This document shows positions 54,618 to 64,000 of a DNA stretch of 64,000 nt, in pieces. The notes under the pieces were generated by a model. It did no database searches. It was not told the origin of the DNA and saw only the letters and a program-made list of their open reading frames with translations. The stretch is taken from assembly GCA_002886105.1 (NCBI GenBank), contig CP025776.1, forward strand, positions 3,162,001 to 3,226,000, read 5' to 3'. Within the stretch, counting starts at the first letter, position 1. Every line of letters starts with the position of its first letter. Source of the stretch: Enterobacter sp. EA-1. GTDB lineage: Bacteria; Pseudomonadota; Gammaproteobacteria; Enterobacterales; Enterobacteriaceae. The position numbers and the translations under genes are program-made.

Positions 54618-55363
54618 ATGGGCCGTTTAGCAGGTAAATATGCGTTGATCACGGGTGGAACCACCGGTATTGGGCTGGCTACCGCACAGACATTTATGGC
54701 CGAGGGGTCGCAAGTTGCGGTCACCGGGCGCAACCCCACTACGTTAGCGCAGGCACAGGCGGTGTTGGGGCCAGACGCACTGGGTGATTGCCTCCGATGC
54801 CGGGCGAACCGATGAGCAGCGTCAGCTCGCCACAACGCTCGCCGCGCTGGCCTCGCGTAGACGTGGTGTATATCAATGCCGGGGATGTCTCCCACGGTTT
54901 GCTTGAGGAGTGGCGTGAAGAAAACTGGGATCGATTGATGGATACCAATCTGAAAGGTCCCTATTTTTCTGATCCGAGGCTACTGCCGTTGCTGCATAAT
55001 CCTTCATCGGTCATTCTGTGCGGCTCTGTCAGCGCACGCATCGGGCTGCCAGCCAGTAGCGCGTATGCGGCGAGCAAAGCAGCATTGCTTTCACTTGCCA
55101 GAACGCTCTCCGGGGAACTGCTGTCGCGCGGCGTGCGCGTTAATGGACTGAGCCCGGGCCCGGTGGAGACACCAGCGATGAATAAACTTGGATTAAGCGG
55201 CCCGGCGCAGCAGGCGCTGCAAAGTGAGATCAAAGAGTTGGTGCCGCTGGGTAGAATGGGCACCAACGGAGCTGGCAAAAGCCGCGCTTTTCCGGCGTCC
55301 GATGAATCCAGCTATGTGGTCGGGACCGAGTTGCTGGTGGATGGCGGCACAGGTAGCCTGTAA
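54618..55363 (+). CDS. Short-chain dehydrogenase/reductase (FabG-like)
   Basis: Classical SDR of about 248 residues. MGRLAGKYALITGGTTGIGLATAQTF is the glycine-rich cofactor loop; VAVTGRNPTTLAQAQAVLGPDAL; DVVYINAGDVSHGLLEEWREENWDRLMDTNLKGPYF; SSAYAASKAALLSLARTLSGELLSRGVRVNGLSPGPVETP with YxxxK; end SSYVVGTELLVDGGTGSL. Frame changes near 54785, 54875, 54970 and 55265. Divergent from the HxlR gene that probably represses it. Confidence 0.92.
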
Positions 55364-55414
55364 TGACAGACGGAGCCGCCGCGCGGCTCGTCAAGAAACG
55401 ACGCAGACAACGCT

Positions 55415-56797
55415 TTACGGTGCAGCTCTCCATAACTCGACACAATTCCGCCCTCTTTTTTTGGCAATATACAGGGCTTCGTCCGCGGCCTGAATCAGCC
55501 GCTCATAGTCGGGATGCCCACTGAACATTGCTGCGCCAATAGATAACGAAAGTGCAATATTGTCGCCCGTAGGTGACTTGATATTTGTTTTCTCCACGCG
55601 CGCGAATACGTTCAGCAATACGCAGAGTGTCAACTTCGGATGCTTCGGTTAATACAATGACAAACTCATCGCCTCCGTAGCGGAAGACGTAATCACAACT
55701 CCGCACATTATCATAAAATGCATTCGACACTTTGCGCAGGATTTCGTCGCCAACGAAATGCCCCATGTGTCGTTAATCTGTTTGAATTTATCCACATCAA
55801 TGATCAACACCGACAGTGGTGAACCCGCACGATTGGCTTGTGAAATCTCCCGTTTAAAAATGGTGGGCAAAAACCGCCGGTTAAGTAACTTCGTTAAGAC
55901 GTCCATACCGACTTCATGACGGGAAACATCATCAAACAATTCCCGTAACAGCGAGTTAATTTGTGCAAGGGTATTTCTTATTTGCATCAGAAACTTAATG
56001 CGCAGGGGTTTGTTGCGAAGCGCCTTTGGCGTCATACCAATATTACGAAACAGTTCATCCAGCTCCTGCAATAATCTTGAAATATGACCAACCTCGGCAA
56101 TACCGCTGAAATAGTGCCGTCCTTTATGATTAAACCAGGAGTCCAAAATCCGACTGACTGAGTGGCAGGCTGTTACCTAAATCAGAATCCAGTAGCACTT
56201 TGTAAATCATATCCATTTCCCACGCCAACAGCGCCGAAATCTGACGCTCCTTCTCCTCTTCGGCATTCTCCAGCAGTGAGAATATGCGGTAGTTTTCATC
56301 CTCTTTTGCGGAACTGCTTTCATTAAATGAAAACGCCCGCGACATAATCTCCATCGCCAGATCAATGCTGTTGATTGAATAATGATAGAGTTCCAGCTTT
56401 TCCTGCGCACTGCATGGGGAGGCAATAATAAACGGGTAGAAGTTTTTTGAGTACGCGAAATCCCATTTCCACAAGTTCAACCGGGATACCGATGCGCGCA
56501 TGGATCTCAGCAACATGCTGCTGGACCTGAATCTGATGATCGATATCATCGGCCTGACATGACAAAATCTCAACAACCCATTGTTCGAGGGCATGCTTGA
56601 GCTGTTTTTTCTACTTGCTCGTTTGACAGAAACTCCTCAGCATGCGCGTCGGCGAGCACGATGCGATAGAAGGCAATACTCAGTTCGTGCGCATGGACTT
56701 TGCCCAGTTCTGCAGCTATATGACGAATATGCAAGTCTGTCTGACCGAGTAAATCCTCCCATTCACCTCTCATTGTTTTAATATAAGTTTCCATCAT
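55415..56797 (-). CDS. dosC: Globin-coupled oxygen-sensing diguanylate cyclase DosC
   Basis: Makes cyclic di-GMP in response to oxygen bound at an N-terminal haem globin; about 460 residues. The globin (residues about 1-155) shows AHELSIAFYRIVLADAHAEEFLSNEQVE and the proximal-His segment HVAEIHARIGIPVELVEMGFRVLKK. The middle domain has NEESSAKEDENYRIFSLLENAEEEKERQ-like sequence. The GGDEF domain has RRFLPTIFKREISQAN, FRYGGDEFVIVL with an RSCD (RxxD) inhibitory site five residues before it, and ALYIAKKRGRN. Frame changes near 56585, 56445, 56150, 55770 and 55605. The usual partner phosphodiesterase dosP is not next to it. An alternative start is 56794. Confidence 0.94.
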
Positions 56798-57383
56798 TCA
56801 AACCCCTACAGTAAAACACATCTGGTTTGGGCTACCGTCTGAACATGGACTGTCAATGGCTGACAGCATGTAACGCAGCGAAAGCGATAGCGAACTTTTC
56901 CGTGTGCTCACCTGCAGGTTAAATAAAAATCTATTCACGATAGAGTGTGCGGATTTAAAAACAGAAAACAATAAAAACACAGAATTAAAACCACATCCTG
57001 AGTAAGCATCTGGAATGCATGAATGAAGTATAGACCTTATAAAATATACGTGGCAGGACCCGTGCAGATGGATGTCATCAACACACCATCCGACTGGGTT
57101 TACTCATATGCTACCGCTGCGTTTATCCAGGGGCTCACTTGCCTTAAATTTCAAATCGACATGCATATAAGATATTTAAGATTAGCAATAGCGAACAGAT
57201 ACGCAGTATGACAGACTGATGAATAACATATAAATATGTCACCCAACCACAGAGAAACAACGATGTTTTTTGGGCATTAGCATACTTTATTCACACATTT
57301 AAGATAATTTAATTTCATAATTGCACACTCACCACCTTACAATTCATTATTCTATTGCATAAAACCAGATAATCAGGGAATCG
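56798..57383. other. 586-base AT-rich region between dosC and the LuxR-type gene
   Basis: No gene is supported. A 62-codon open frame at 57023-57211 (MKYRPYKIYVAGPVQMD) has no good ribosome-binding site and no recognisable family. Base composition drops sharply from the GC-rich left side. Confidence 0.5.
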
Positions 57384-57990
57384 ATGAGTATTTATATAAT
57401 GAGTGGTAACATTTATCTGCGAAATGGAATTATTTCAATAGCAAAAGCCAGAAGGATGGGAGATAATTTCATGTGATGTGAACAACTGTTACGAGAAAGA
57501 ATTAACTTGCGATGATGTGGTGATCCTCCATGTTGATATCAAAATAGTTATTACGCGAAAGCGATCTCGTTGATAAACAGGAAAAGCAAATTATTAGTAA
57601 TACTGGAAGCAATGAGGGATATTGTCATTGCCGATGTTGATAACGTTATAAAATCAAGAGATCCGTTATCCAGAATTACCGGATGCCATTCATTGTATAA
57701 TCAAAAGAGAAACAGCCTAAAACATCCAGCAACACTCTTAGCGACATCGAGAACATCATTCTGAACGAGTCTCTAAAAGGAAAGAGCATTAACCTAATCG
57801 CTGATGCTTTAAACTTGTCACCCAAAGAGTATATGCTTACCGCACCAGAGCATGTAAGAAACTTGGCGGAAAGAAAATTAATGATCTTCTCCTTATTCGG
57901 GAGAAACTTCTTGAAGACTCCAGCCCACGACTCTCCGTCACGTATCCGAACAGAACATCAGGGCTGGAATTTATAAATCACTATCTGTGA
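57384..57990 (+). CDS. LuxR-type HTH regulator
   Basis: About 202 residues after repair. MSIYIMSGNIYLRNGIISIA begins a short receiver-like region (VVILHVDIKNSYYAKAISLI, KSKLLVILEAM); the C-terminus SLKGKSINLIADALNLSPKEVYAYRTRACKKLGGKKINDLL is a LuxR/RcsA-type HTH. The N-terminal part lacks a clear phospho-acceptor Asp set, as in RcsA- or EcpR-like auxiliary regulators. Frame changes near 57455, 57525, 57555, 57740 and 57830. It precedes the ecp operon by 1 kb in the same direction, so a role like EcpR is plausible; similarity to EcpR itself is weak. Confidence 0.7.
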
Positions 57991-59029
57991 TTATTGTGCC
58001 TCCGCCTGTTGCATACATTTCAGTGCAAACGGGGCATTGACTTAACAACAGCGTCATTATTGCTTACTAATCCTTCCCGCGGAAGTACATAGTACCTTGC
58101 CATTTAAAGACGATGTATATACATTGCAATAAAAATCAGAATAACCATACAGAACAATAAAACATTTAATGTTAAGTATTTTATGCACAACGTTTAGCAA
58201 TATCATTGCATGGGCATAAAGTCCATCGCCAAAGTGTGGAAAAGTGAATCACGCCTAAAACAATAGCCGACGTTTTATTGAAAACCGCAACCAGTTTATA
58301 AAGCCAATCATTTCAAGCAATAACATCACTCTTAAATTTCCAATTAAATCCAGACTGACAAATAAAACATTCATCAATTTGATGAGTTTGATTTACTGGT
58401 CAGCTGTTTTCTCTGGCTGAATCCAACACTGCATCTTATCACAAATTTATTTGCGATAAGATTAATAGATTACATTCTGTACTCCACCCTGTTCATCCTT
58501 AGCTGTCGAGTCGCGATGCTGGCTTTATGAAGTTATCGCTGTTTTTCTTACAACATTCTCTTTTTGGGAAAGATTTGAGTCCTTATGACATAAAACGTTA
58601 CCGCTGTAGTTCTTAAAAGAATAACCCTCATTCTGTCGGGCGACACAAATGTTAGATAAAAGTTGAAAAGATACAACACTATGATTGATACTGTTTTATA
58701 GTTAACATTTTTGCAATGTAACTTATTTTATTTAGTCATTATATCTTTTTACTAACCAGCCGACCACCACCGCTAATCTTAAACACGCAAACGAATGGTC
58801 AGAAACGCAGGATTGAAGACTTATTTGCTAATAGCAATTGTCGAACCATTATCATGGCAAACGACAATGCTTATGCTAAGTAATTAAAAGTTCAGAATTT
58901 AACCATCGTACCTGTATACATATAATGCTAATAAACGGAATAACATAATACCAAGCCGTGAAAAAAACCATGGTTGTCCACATGGAATTTCGCCAACATA
59001 AATTGTTCTTCAATATAGTGGTAATTAAT
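57991..59029 (+). other. 1.04-kb AT-rich leader upstream of ecpA
   Basis: No coding frame with family resemblance on either strand. Very AT-rich with many TTATAA/AATAAT stretches, suited to H-NS and IHF binding as described for ecp promoters. It probably contains the ecpA promoter and regulator sites. Confidence 0.5.
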
Positions 59030-59604
59030 ATGAAAAGACTGCAATTATTCTCGCATTAATCGCAACATTGACAACCGTAAGCGCTCAGGCCAGCGTTACT
59101 GCTCAAGCCGTTGCCCTGTCCGCAACGGCAAAAAGACACGACGAGCAAACTGAGTGTTACGCCGTTAGGTAGCTTATCTTTCCAATATGCTCAAGGCGTC
59201 GGTGGTTTTGGCTCACAAAGAGGGTTATTTGACGTCGCGATAGAAGGTGAGCCCCAAACAACAGCATTTAAAACTCACTTCCCCGACTACTTGCTGCTTA
59301 CACAGCTCAATGGTTCAGGCTCTACTCTGGAAGTCGGTGTAAGCTATTTGGGAACATATTTATCCAAAGGCAGCAATACCGTGATGATTGATACAGCTAG
59401 CGGTATTCTTGGTGGTAATTCTAAGTCCTCTAGCTAACGGCTATAACACCACAGGCCGTGCGACAGCACAGGATAGTTTCACATTTTCCATTATTAACGG
59501 CACATTAGACGGTTCAACTCAGGCATCTGACTTCAGCCAGCTCCCGGAAGGGATCTGGAGTGGTGACGTTAGCGTTCAATTCGATACAACCCTGGACCAG
59601 CTGA
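59030..59604 (+). CDS. ecpA: Common pilus major pilin EcpA
   Basis: Major subunit of the E. coli common pilus (Mat) fimbria; about 195 residues, exported. After restoring an A near 59037 the signal peptide reads [21 protein letters not shown]. The mature protein [91 protein letters not shown] and [20 protein letters not shown] is clearly EcpA. Frame changes near 59037, 59132, 59275, 59415 and 59592 (extra C hides the TGA at 59602). Confidence 0.93.
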
Positions 59605-59663
59605 TTGTTTTATCTAAAGCAGAAGACGGCCAATCGCCCCTGCTTATTTTTTATGGTATGTCA

Positions 59664-60327
59664 ATGAAAAGACCATTTTGATAATATGGATCATACTCAT
59701 CTGTCCATTTCCTGCGTCGGCACTTGATGTTGGTGATATCTCATCTTTCATGCATAGTAATGATTCGATGATAAGCAAAGAGATCAAAAAATACGACTAC
59801 TACAGGGCGATTTATTAATATCCATATAGATAGAATAACCACACCATTGGAGAACGGAAAGACAATTCCAATGGAAAGTAAAAATGAGCTTTTACTTACC
59901 CCCGGTAGTTTATTATTGCCGGCAAAAGCAATGAAATTATCCGTTTTATTACAATGGACCTGATGATAACAGAGAGGTATTATCGAATTACATGGTTTGA
60001 TCAGGCACTAAGTGGGGTGCAGAAAACAATTCGTCACGAAATGCTGTCGCCACAGCTTCTGCCCGTATAAGTACAATTTTAGTGGTATCGCCACCGCAAA
60101 GAGTGAAATATGACTATCAGTACAACTCGGGTGAAATACTAAATACTGGAAATGCCACACTCCGGATCATTGCATATGGTCCATGCCTTTTAAAGTAACC
60201 AAGGTAGCCAGTGCAAGGAAAACTACTTCCTGATGCCTCGGAAAATCACGAACATTCACACATGTTGATGTATCAGATCCCAACGGACACATTGCTTTTT
60301 TGTGAGCACTTTACCCCAGTAAAATAG
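59664..60327 (+). CDS. ecpB: Fimbrial chaperone-like protein EcpB
   Basis: Periplasmic chaperone-like component of the ECP pilus; about 222 residues. Corrected N-terminus [86 protein letters not shown]; end F.PVK before TAG 60325. Seven or more frame changes in 660 bases, denser than elsewhere, so decay cannot be excluded. An ATG at 59658 is an alternative start. Confidence 0.88.
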
Positions 60328-60337
60328 ACATTTTATC

Positions 60338-62826
60338 GTGGAGTTATTACGCTTTGTGTATCTTGCATAATCGTTTTCCAAAATTATAAATACTTTTGGC
60401 GCAGTGCTATTTACTCTTTCCAAATAGCACCTTTGCTGTCACATCTGATATCAGTCAAATAGGCATAATTATTCAAAAGCATTTGATAACGCATTGCGTG
60501 ATGGAATGACTATTCCCCTTTTCCTTCATCTGGATGGCGTACAGGGAAACCGAGGATGATCAGCGCATCGGAACTGTTTCAATATTGCTTGCTAATAATA
60601 TGATCAAGGTGCATCAAATTACACTCGAAGAGAAAGACAATAATACATCAGGTAAAATGAACAAACACGTCAGGAATTATCCGCACTTACACAGACCCCC
60701 ATTTGACGAGAACTTTGTCATTCAGCTGAATCAAAACGCAAAGTTATACTTAAATTTCCAACTGACATTACAGCTTATTGTCAATCAGAAAGCTTTAGAA
60801 CTCATTTACTTTCCCGCAACGATGATATTGGAAAATCCAGTGGGGACAGTATCAGCCATACAGTAAGCTACAATCTCGGCGTTTATAATAACCGAATGAG
60901 GAATGGAGAGTAATACATCCAGTTATCTTTCGATGAATAACGTCACTGCTTTACGTGAACACCATATTGCTATAGATGGAACATTTTACGGCATCGGGAC
61001 AAACAGACTGCAAAAGAAATATACAAAGCGATGTATGAACGTGACTTTGCCGGTTATCGCCTTGCGGGCGGAATGTTAGATTCATGGAATATGCAATCGC
61101 TCGGTCCAATAACAGATCGCCTCAGGTAAAACTTATGGTATCTCATGGGAAATAACGCGAACTCGACTGTCTTCGACTCATCACATTCCACCTTACCTGT
61201 CATCGTTTTCTCCCTGCTGCTGGTGAAGTTCATTTATATCGGGATGGAGATTACTCAGTGTGCAAAACTTCGACATGGGCAGCCATGAAGTAGACACCAG
61301 AGGATTGCCATACGGTATTTACGACATCAGTGCTGAAGTCATTGTTAATGGTCAGACATTCAGTAAAACCATTCAGCGCGTAAACAAAGTTTTCGCACTC
61401 CCGGGGGGCCGGTATGCCCGTGGGTTGGCAAATTTGGGGTGGAAGTATGCATATGAATACACGGAGCGCAGAAAACGGGAAAAAATGCAGGCAAAACTAC
61501 GCCCCTTCTGGGACTATCCGCATCTGGATTTAAAAGTCTTAGCTGGATGGCTACAGGATATAGCTATAACGCTCTTACTATTGGTGAAACACAGTTCTCC
61601 CCGGCCTATCGCCAATTATATAACACTGAGTATGCAAAATATGGTAACCACCGATCGCTCATGGAGTACCAGTAGCCTTAGTCTTTCACTTCACGGGGAT
61701 TTAGTTCCGTATGGTTCAGCCAGATAAAGCCGTTATTGGTAATAAGTTACGCCATCGTTCAGATATTGCAATTGGTGCGTCATTGAATATGAATGCGTTA
61801 TGGTCTCTCCGGGAACAGTCATGGCAGTTATAACGATGACCGTCGCAATAAGAGCCGTTACTTTACTACAGATTATACTCAATCACTCTATAACGGACGG
61901 TACGGTTCTTTAGGCGTACGAGCTGGAATTCAGCGGTATGAAAGCGGTTACTACGGTAATCGCATCCGTACAGAGAAATATATCGGACTGGATTTTACCC
62001 TGCCTTTGGGGGCTGGCTTAGAACAGGTTTAACGAATCAAAATGGCTATACCCTTGCTAATTTGTCTGCACAAAACAATTTCAGGATGGTGTCATCCGTA
62101 CATTCGAGCCAACCTTTCTCGCTATATCGGATAAGAGGGGATGACAAAACATTAAGCGGCGGAGCATGGACACAATATGAAACCCGCTATTCATCGGGAA
62201 CATTAAATATCAATAGTGGCATTGATGGATATATCAACAACCTGACGGCCAGCGGAAGCATCGGTTTACTCGGAAAACATATTGCGGCCAGCGGGAAGAG
62301 TGAAGGTAACGCTGGTGTCATTTTCCGTACGGATGTTGGCGATGGAGGCAAACTTACTGCCGGGGTTAATGGCCGTGCTTTTCAGTTAAGCGGCAAACAG
62401 AGTTATATTCCTCTTGAACCCTACAATCGCTACGAAGTCGAAATTAATAACAATAAAGACTCACTAGATAGCTACGATATTGTTGGTGGGAAAAACCGCA
62501 CTCACGCTTTATCCGGTAATGTTATATTGATTCAGCCATCGATCAAGCAAATGGTTACCGTTTTCGGTCGCATGCGAGCAGAAGACGGAACGTTGCTTAC
62601 GCATACTCAAATCAATACATTGGCAAAACGACAACGGACAGTAATGGCGAGTTTGTTATTGATATCGATAAAACTATCCAGACATAGACTTTTTTACAGC
62701 GAAGATAAAAGCTGCGAAGCGTCGCTGGATATCCGAGAAGCTCGTGGTGCAGTTTGGGTTGGCGATGTCATCTGTCAGGGATTGAAAACGTATACCCTTT
62801 CCACAGGATCCGACCATGAAGGTTAA
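60338..62826 (+). CDS. ecpC: Outer-membrane usher EcpC
   Basis: Usher that secretes and assembles EcpA pilins; about 830-840 residues. [159 protein letters not shown] and [16 protein letters not shown] track E. coli EcpC in order. The start is approximate (GTG at 60338) because the first 100 bases hold several frame changes. About ten more follow. The stop overlaps ecpD. Confidence 0.9.
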
Positions 62827-64000
62827 CCTGACTTATCTTATTCGTTTGTTTTTATTTGCTTGCTGGCACCCCATGCTATTCCGCCGTGACCAAAACGGTA
62901 TGGGGAGACGCACCAACACGTGAGTATGTATTCATCGAAAATGACACAGATGATAATTTTTTGTGACCCGGGAGGTATTGGATCCTCGCATGACCGGATC
63001 GAATCGATGGACGGGTTTAAAATATTCAGGTTCGGGGACGAAATGCGGGAAGCTGGGCTATATCGATAATGGTTACAACACACTTCTGCTGGGAAACTGG
63101 AGATTTGATATGTGGTTAGACAATGCCCCTGTGTCACAGCCACTTCGCGGATTACGTTGTATTAACTGGTATTCAGGTTGCGATATGAATACCAGCATGA
63201 TTCCGCCTCAAACAACCGATGCTAAAGGATTTTACGGCGTTATCGTACCGCCGGGTGGTTAAAAATGGATGCATGGAATGATGTCCGACCAGTTTTACCA
63301 GTATCTCAATGCCAGTTCAGTGGGCAGTAATTTCACTATGACCATCAATACCTGCCAGACCAGTGAGGGCTATAGCGCCTATGCGGGTCAACGCTGTCGG
63401 TATATGGGATCCGGCCACTGGTATGTGCGAAAAGTCTCATACACCAAAGCAGCCCATTTGAAGTTATACAATACCAACGCGTTGTCAGAGATTTTTATTA
63501 ATAGCGACGGCCGCCCTACGTTAGGAGAAGGCAGTTCCGGATGTAATATTCAGGTTATTGGCGCACGCACAGGTGTAGCATGCAGGATGATGAATTATAT
63601 GCTAAATCATAATGGTCTTAATAATACTTCTATTCGTTTTTTCCGGCGATCAACCATCCAGCCGCAGCTGCAATCAAATCCGGAGACATACAATTTAGTA
63701 TTGACGGAAAATCACGGAAAATGTCAGCGGTATAACCAATTATTATTCATTTAATGATATGAAAGGTGGAAATTCGATATTTATTTTTTATCCGATAATT
63801 TTTTTAAGACGATGGTTAATCTGGGAATAAGCGATGCGAATACACGGGATTTATTCAATTTCCGTGTTCGAAACATCACTGCCCCGAATCAGGTTGGTAT
63901 GAATTCTCACCCTCTGCAAATGGTTATCAAACCTCGCGACTTCAGCGTCAGCATTATATCCAAAGATTATATGGCTAATCCACATCGCACCGGAACTGTA
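62816..64000 (+). CDS. ecpD: Pilus tip adhesin EcpD (3' part outside window)
   Basis: Polymerising tip adhesin of the ECP pilus (E. coli protein about 547 residues); about 390 residues are inside the window. ATG 62816 ([15 protein letters not shown]) overlaps ecpC by 11 bases. VWGDAPTREYVFIENDTDDNFFVT, LDPRMTGSNRWTGLKYSGSGT, LGYIDNGYNTLLLGNWRFDMWLDNAPVSQPL, GLRCINWYSGCDMNTSMIPPQTTDAKGFYG, INSDGRPTLGEGSSGC, and near the edge NLGISDANTRDLFNFR match EcpD. Frame changes near 62870, 62965, 63260, 63645 and several after 63690. ecpE should follow beyond the edge. Confidence 0.92.

Noticed and set aside
57023-57211. 62-codon open frame MKYRPYKIYVAGPVQMD
   Set aside because: No convincing ribosome-binding site, no family, and it lies in AT-rich intergenic DNA.

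Overview
The window is enterobacterial chromosome. Gene order follows the Escherichia coli stretch from mdtH/yceB/pyrC through dinI-bssS-solA-yceO-yceJ-yceI-yceA-lpxL-mdtG-msyB-yceK-opgHGC-ymdB-ymdA-ycdZ-ycdY-ycdX-ghrA-serX-phoH-efeBOU-putPA-rutR/rutABCDEF-ymdF-wrbA-yccJ-agp. A secreted GH28 pectin hydrolase, a pentose-type ABC/FGGY kinase island, no curli genes at the usual place and an ECP (common pilus) operon at the right end suggest an Enterobacter/Kosakonia/Leclercia-like, possibly plant-associated species rather than E. coli. Genus is inference from synteny and remembered protein families only.

A caveat governs every gene call. Almost all genes longer than about 400 bp change reading frame one or more times by single-base gains or losses, often in homopolymers, while the protein on both sides stays well conserved. 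Essential genes (pyrC, lpxL) are affected as much as others. I read this as uncorrected sequencing or assembly error, so each gene is given as one CDS from its start to its true stop with frame changes noted. A few genes (DUF3574 lipoprotein, wrbA, yccJ) are intact.

Layout. 1-18 kb: housekeeping and envelope genes (yceB, pyrC with PurR box and CTP-switch leader, dinI with LexA box, bssS, solA, yceI/J, yceA, lpxL, mdtG), a GH28 enzyme, msyB, yceK, and the osmoregulated periplasmic glucan genes opgG-opgH facing opgC. 17-21 kb: ymdB, ymdA, ycdZ (behind a near-perfect CRP site), ycdY, ycdX, ghrA. 21.4-22.7 kb: two tRNA-Ser genes, each followed by about 180-bp tandem repeats that start with a copy of the tRNA 3' end, an arrangement like the rtT repeats of E. 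coli tyrT. 22.8-24.5 kb: a lipoprotein and phoH. 25-28.3 kb: the Fur-controlled efeUOB ferrous iron uptake operon. 28.5-36.2 kb: a CNT nucleoside transporter, a DUF3574 lipoprotein, and divergent putP/putA with GTTGCA operators between them.

36.2-43 kb: an inserted sugar module of binding protein, ATPase, two permeases, FGGY kinase and SIS-domain isomerase in one minus-strand operon, predicted to import, phosphorylate and isomerise a pentulose or pentitol-like sugar. 43.5-49 kb: a DUF1311 protein, rutR and the pyrimidine-degrading rutABCDEF operon; the usual uracil permease rutG is missing and an EamA-type exporter lies in its place. 50-53 kb: ymdF, wrbA, yccJ, agp. 52.8-55.4 kb: two HxlR regulator/SDR oxidoreductase pairs back to back, each with inverted repeats near the start of its oxidoreductase gene. 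55.4-56.8 kb: a globin-coupled diguanylate cyclase (dosC) without dosP. 57.4 kb to the end: an AT-rich segment with a LuxR-type regulator, a 1-kb leader and ecpA-ecpB-ecpC-ecpD (last one cut by the window edge).
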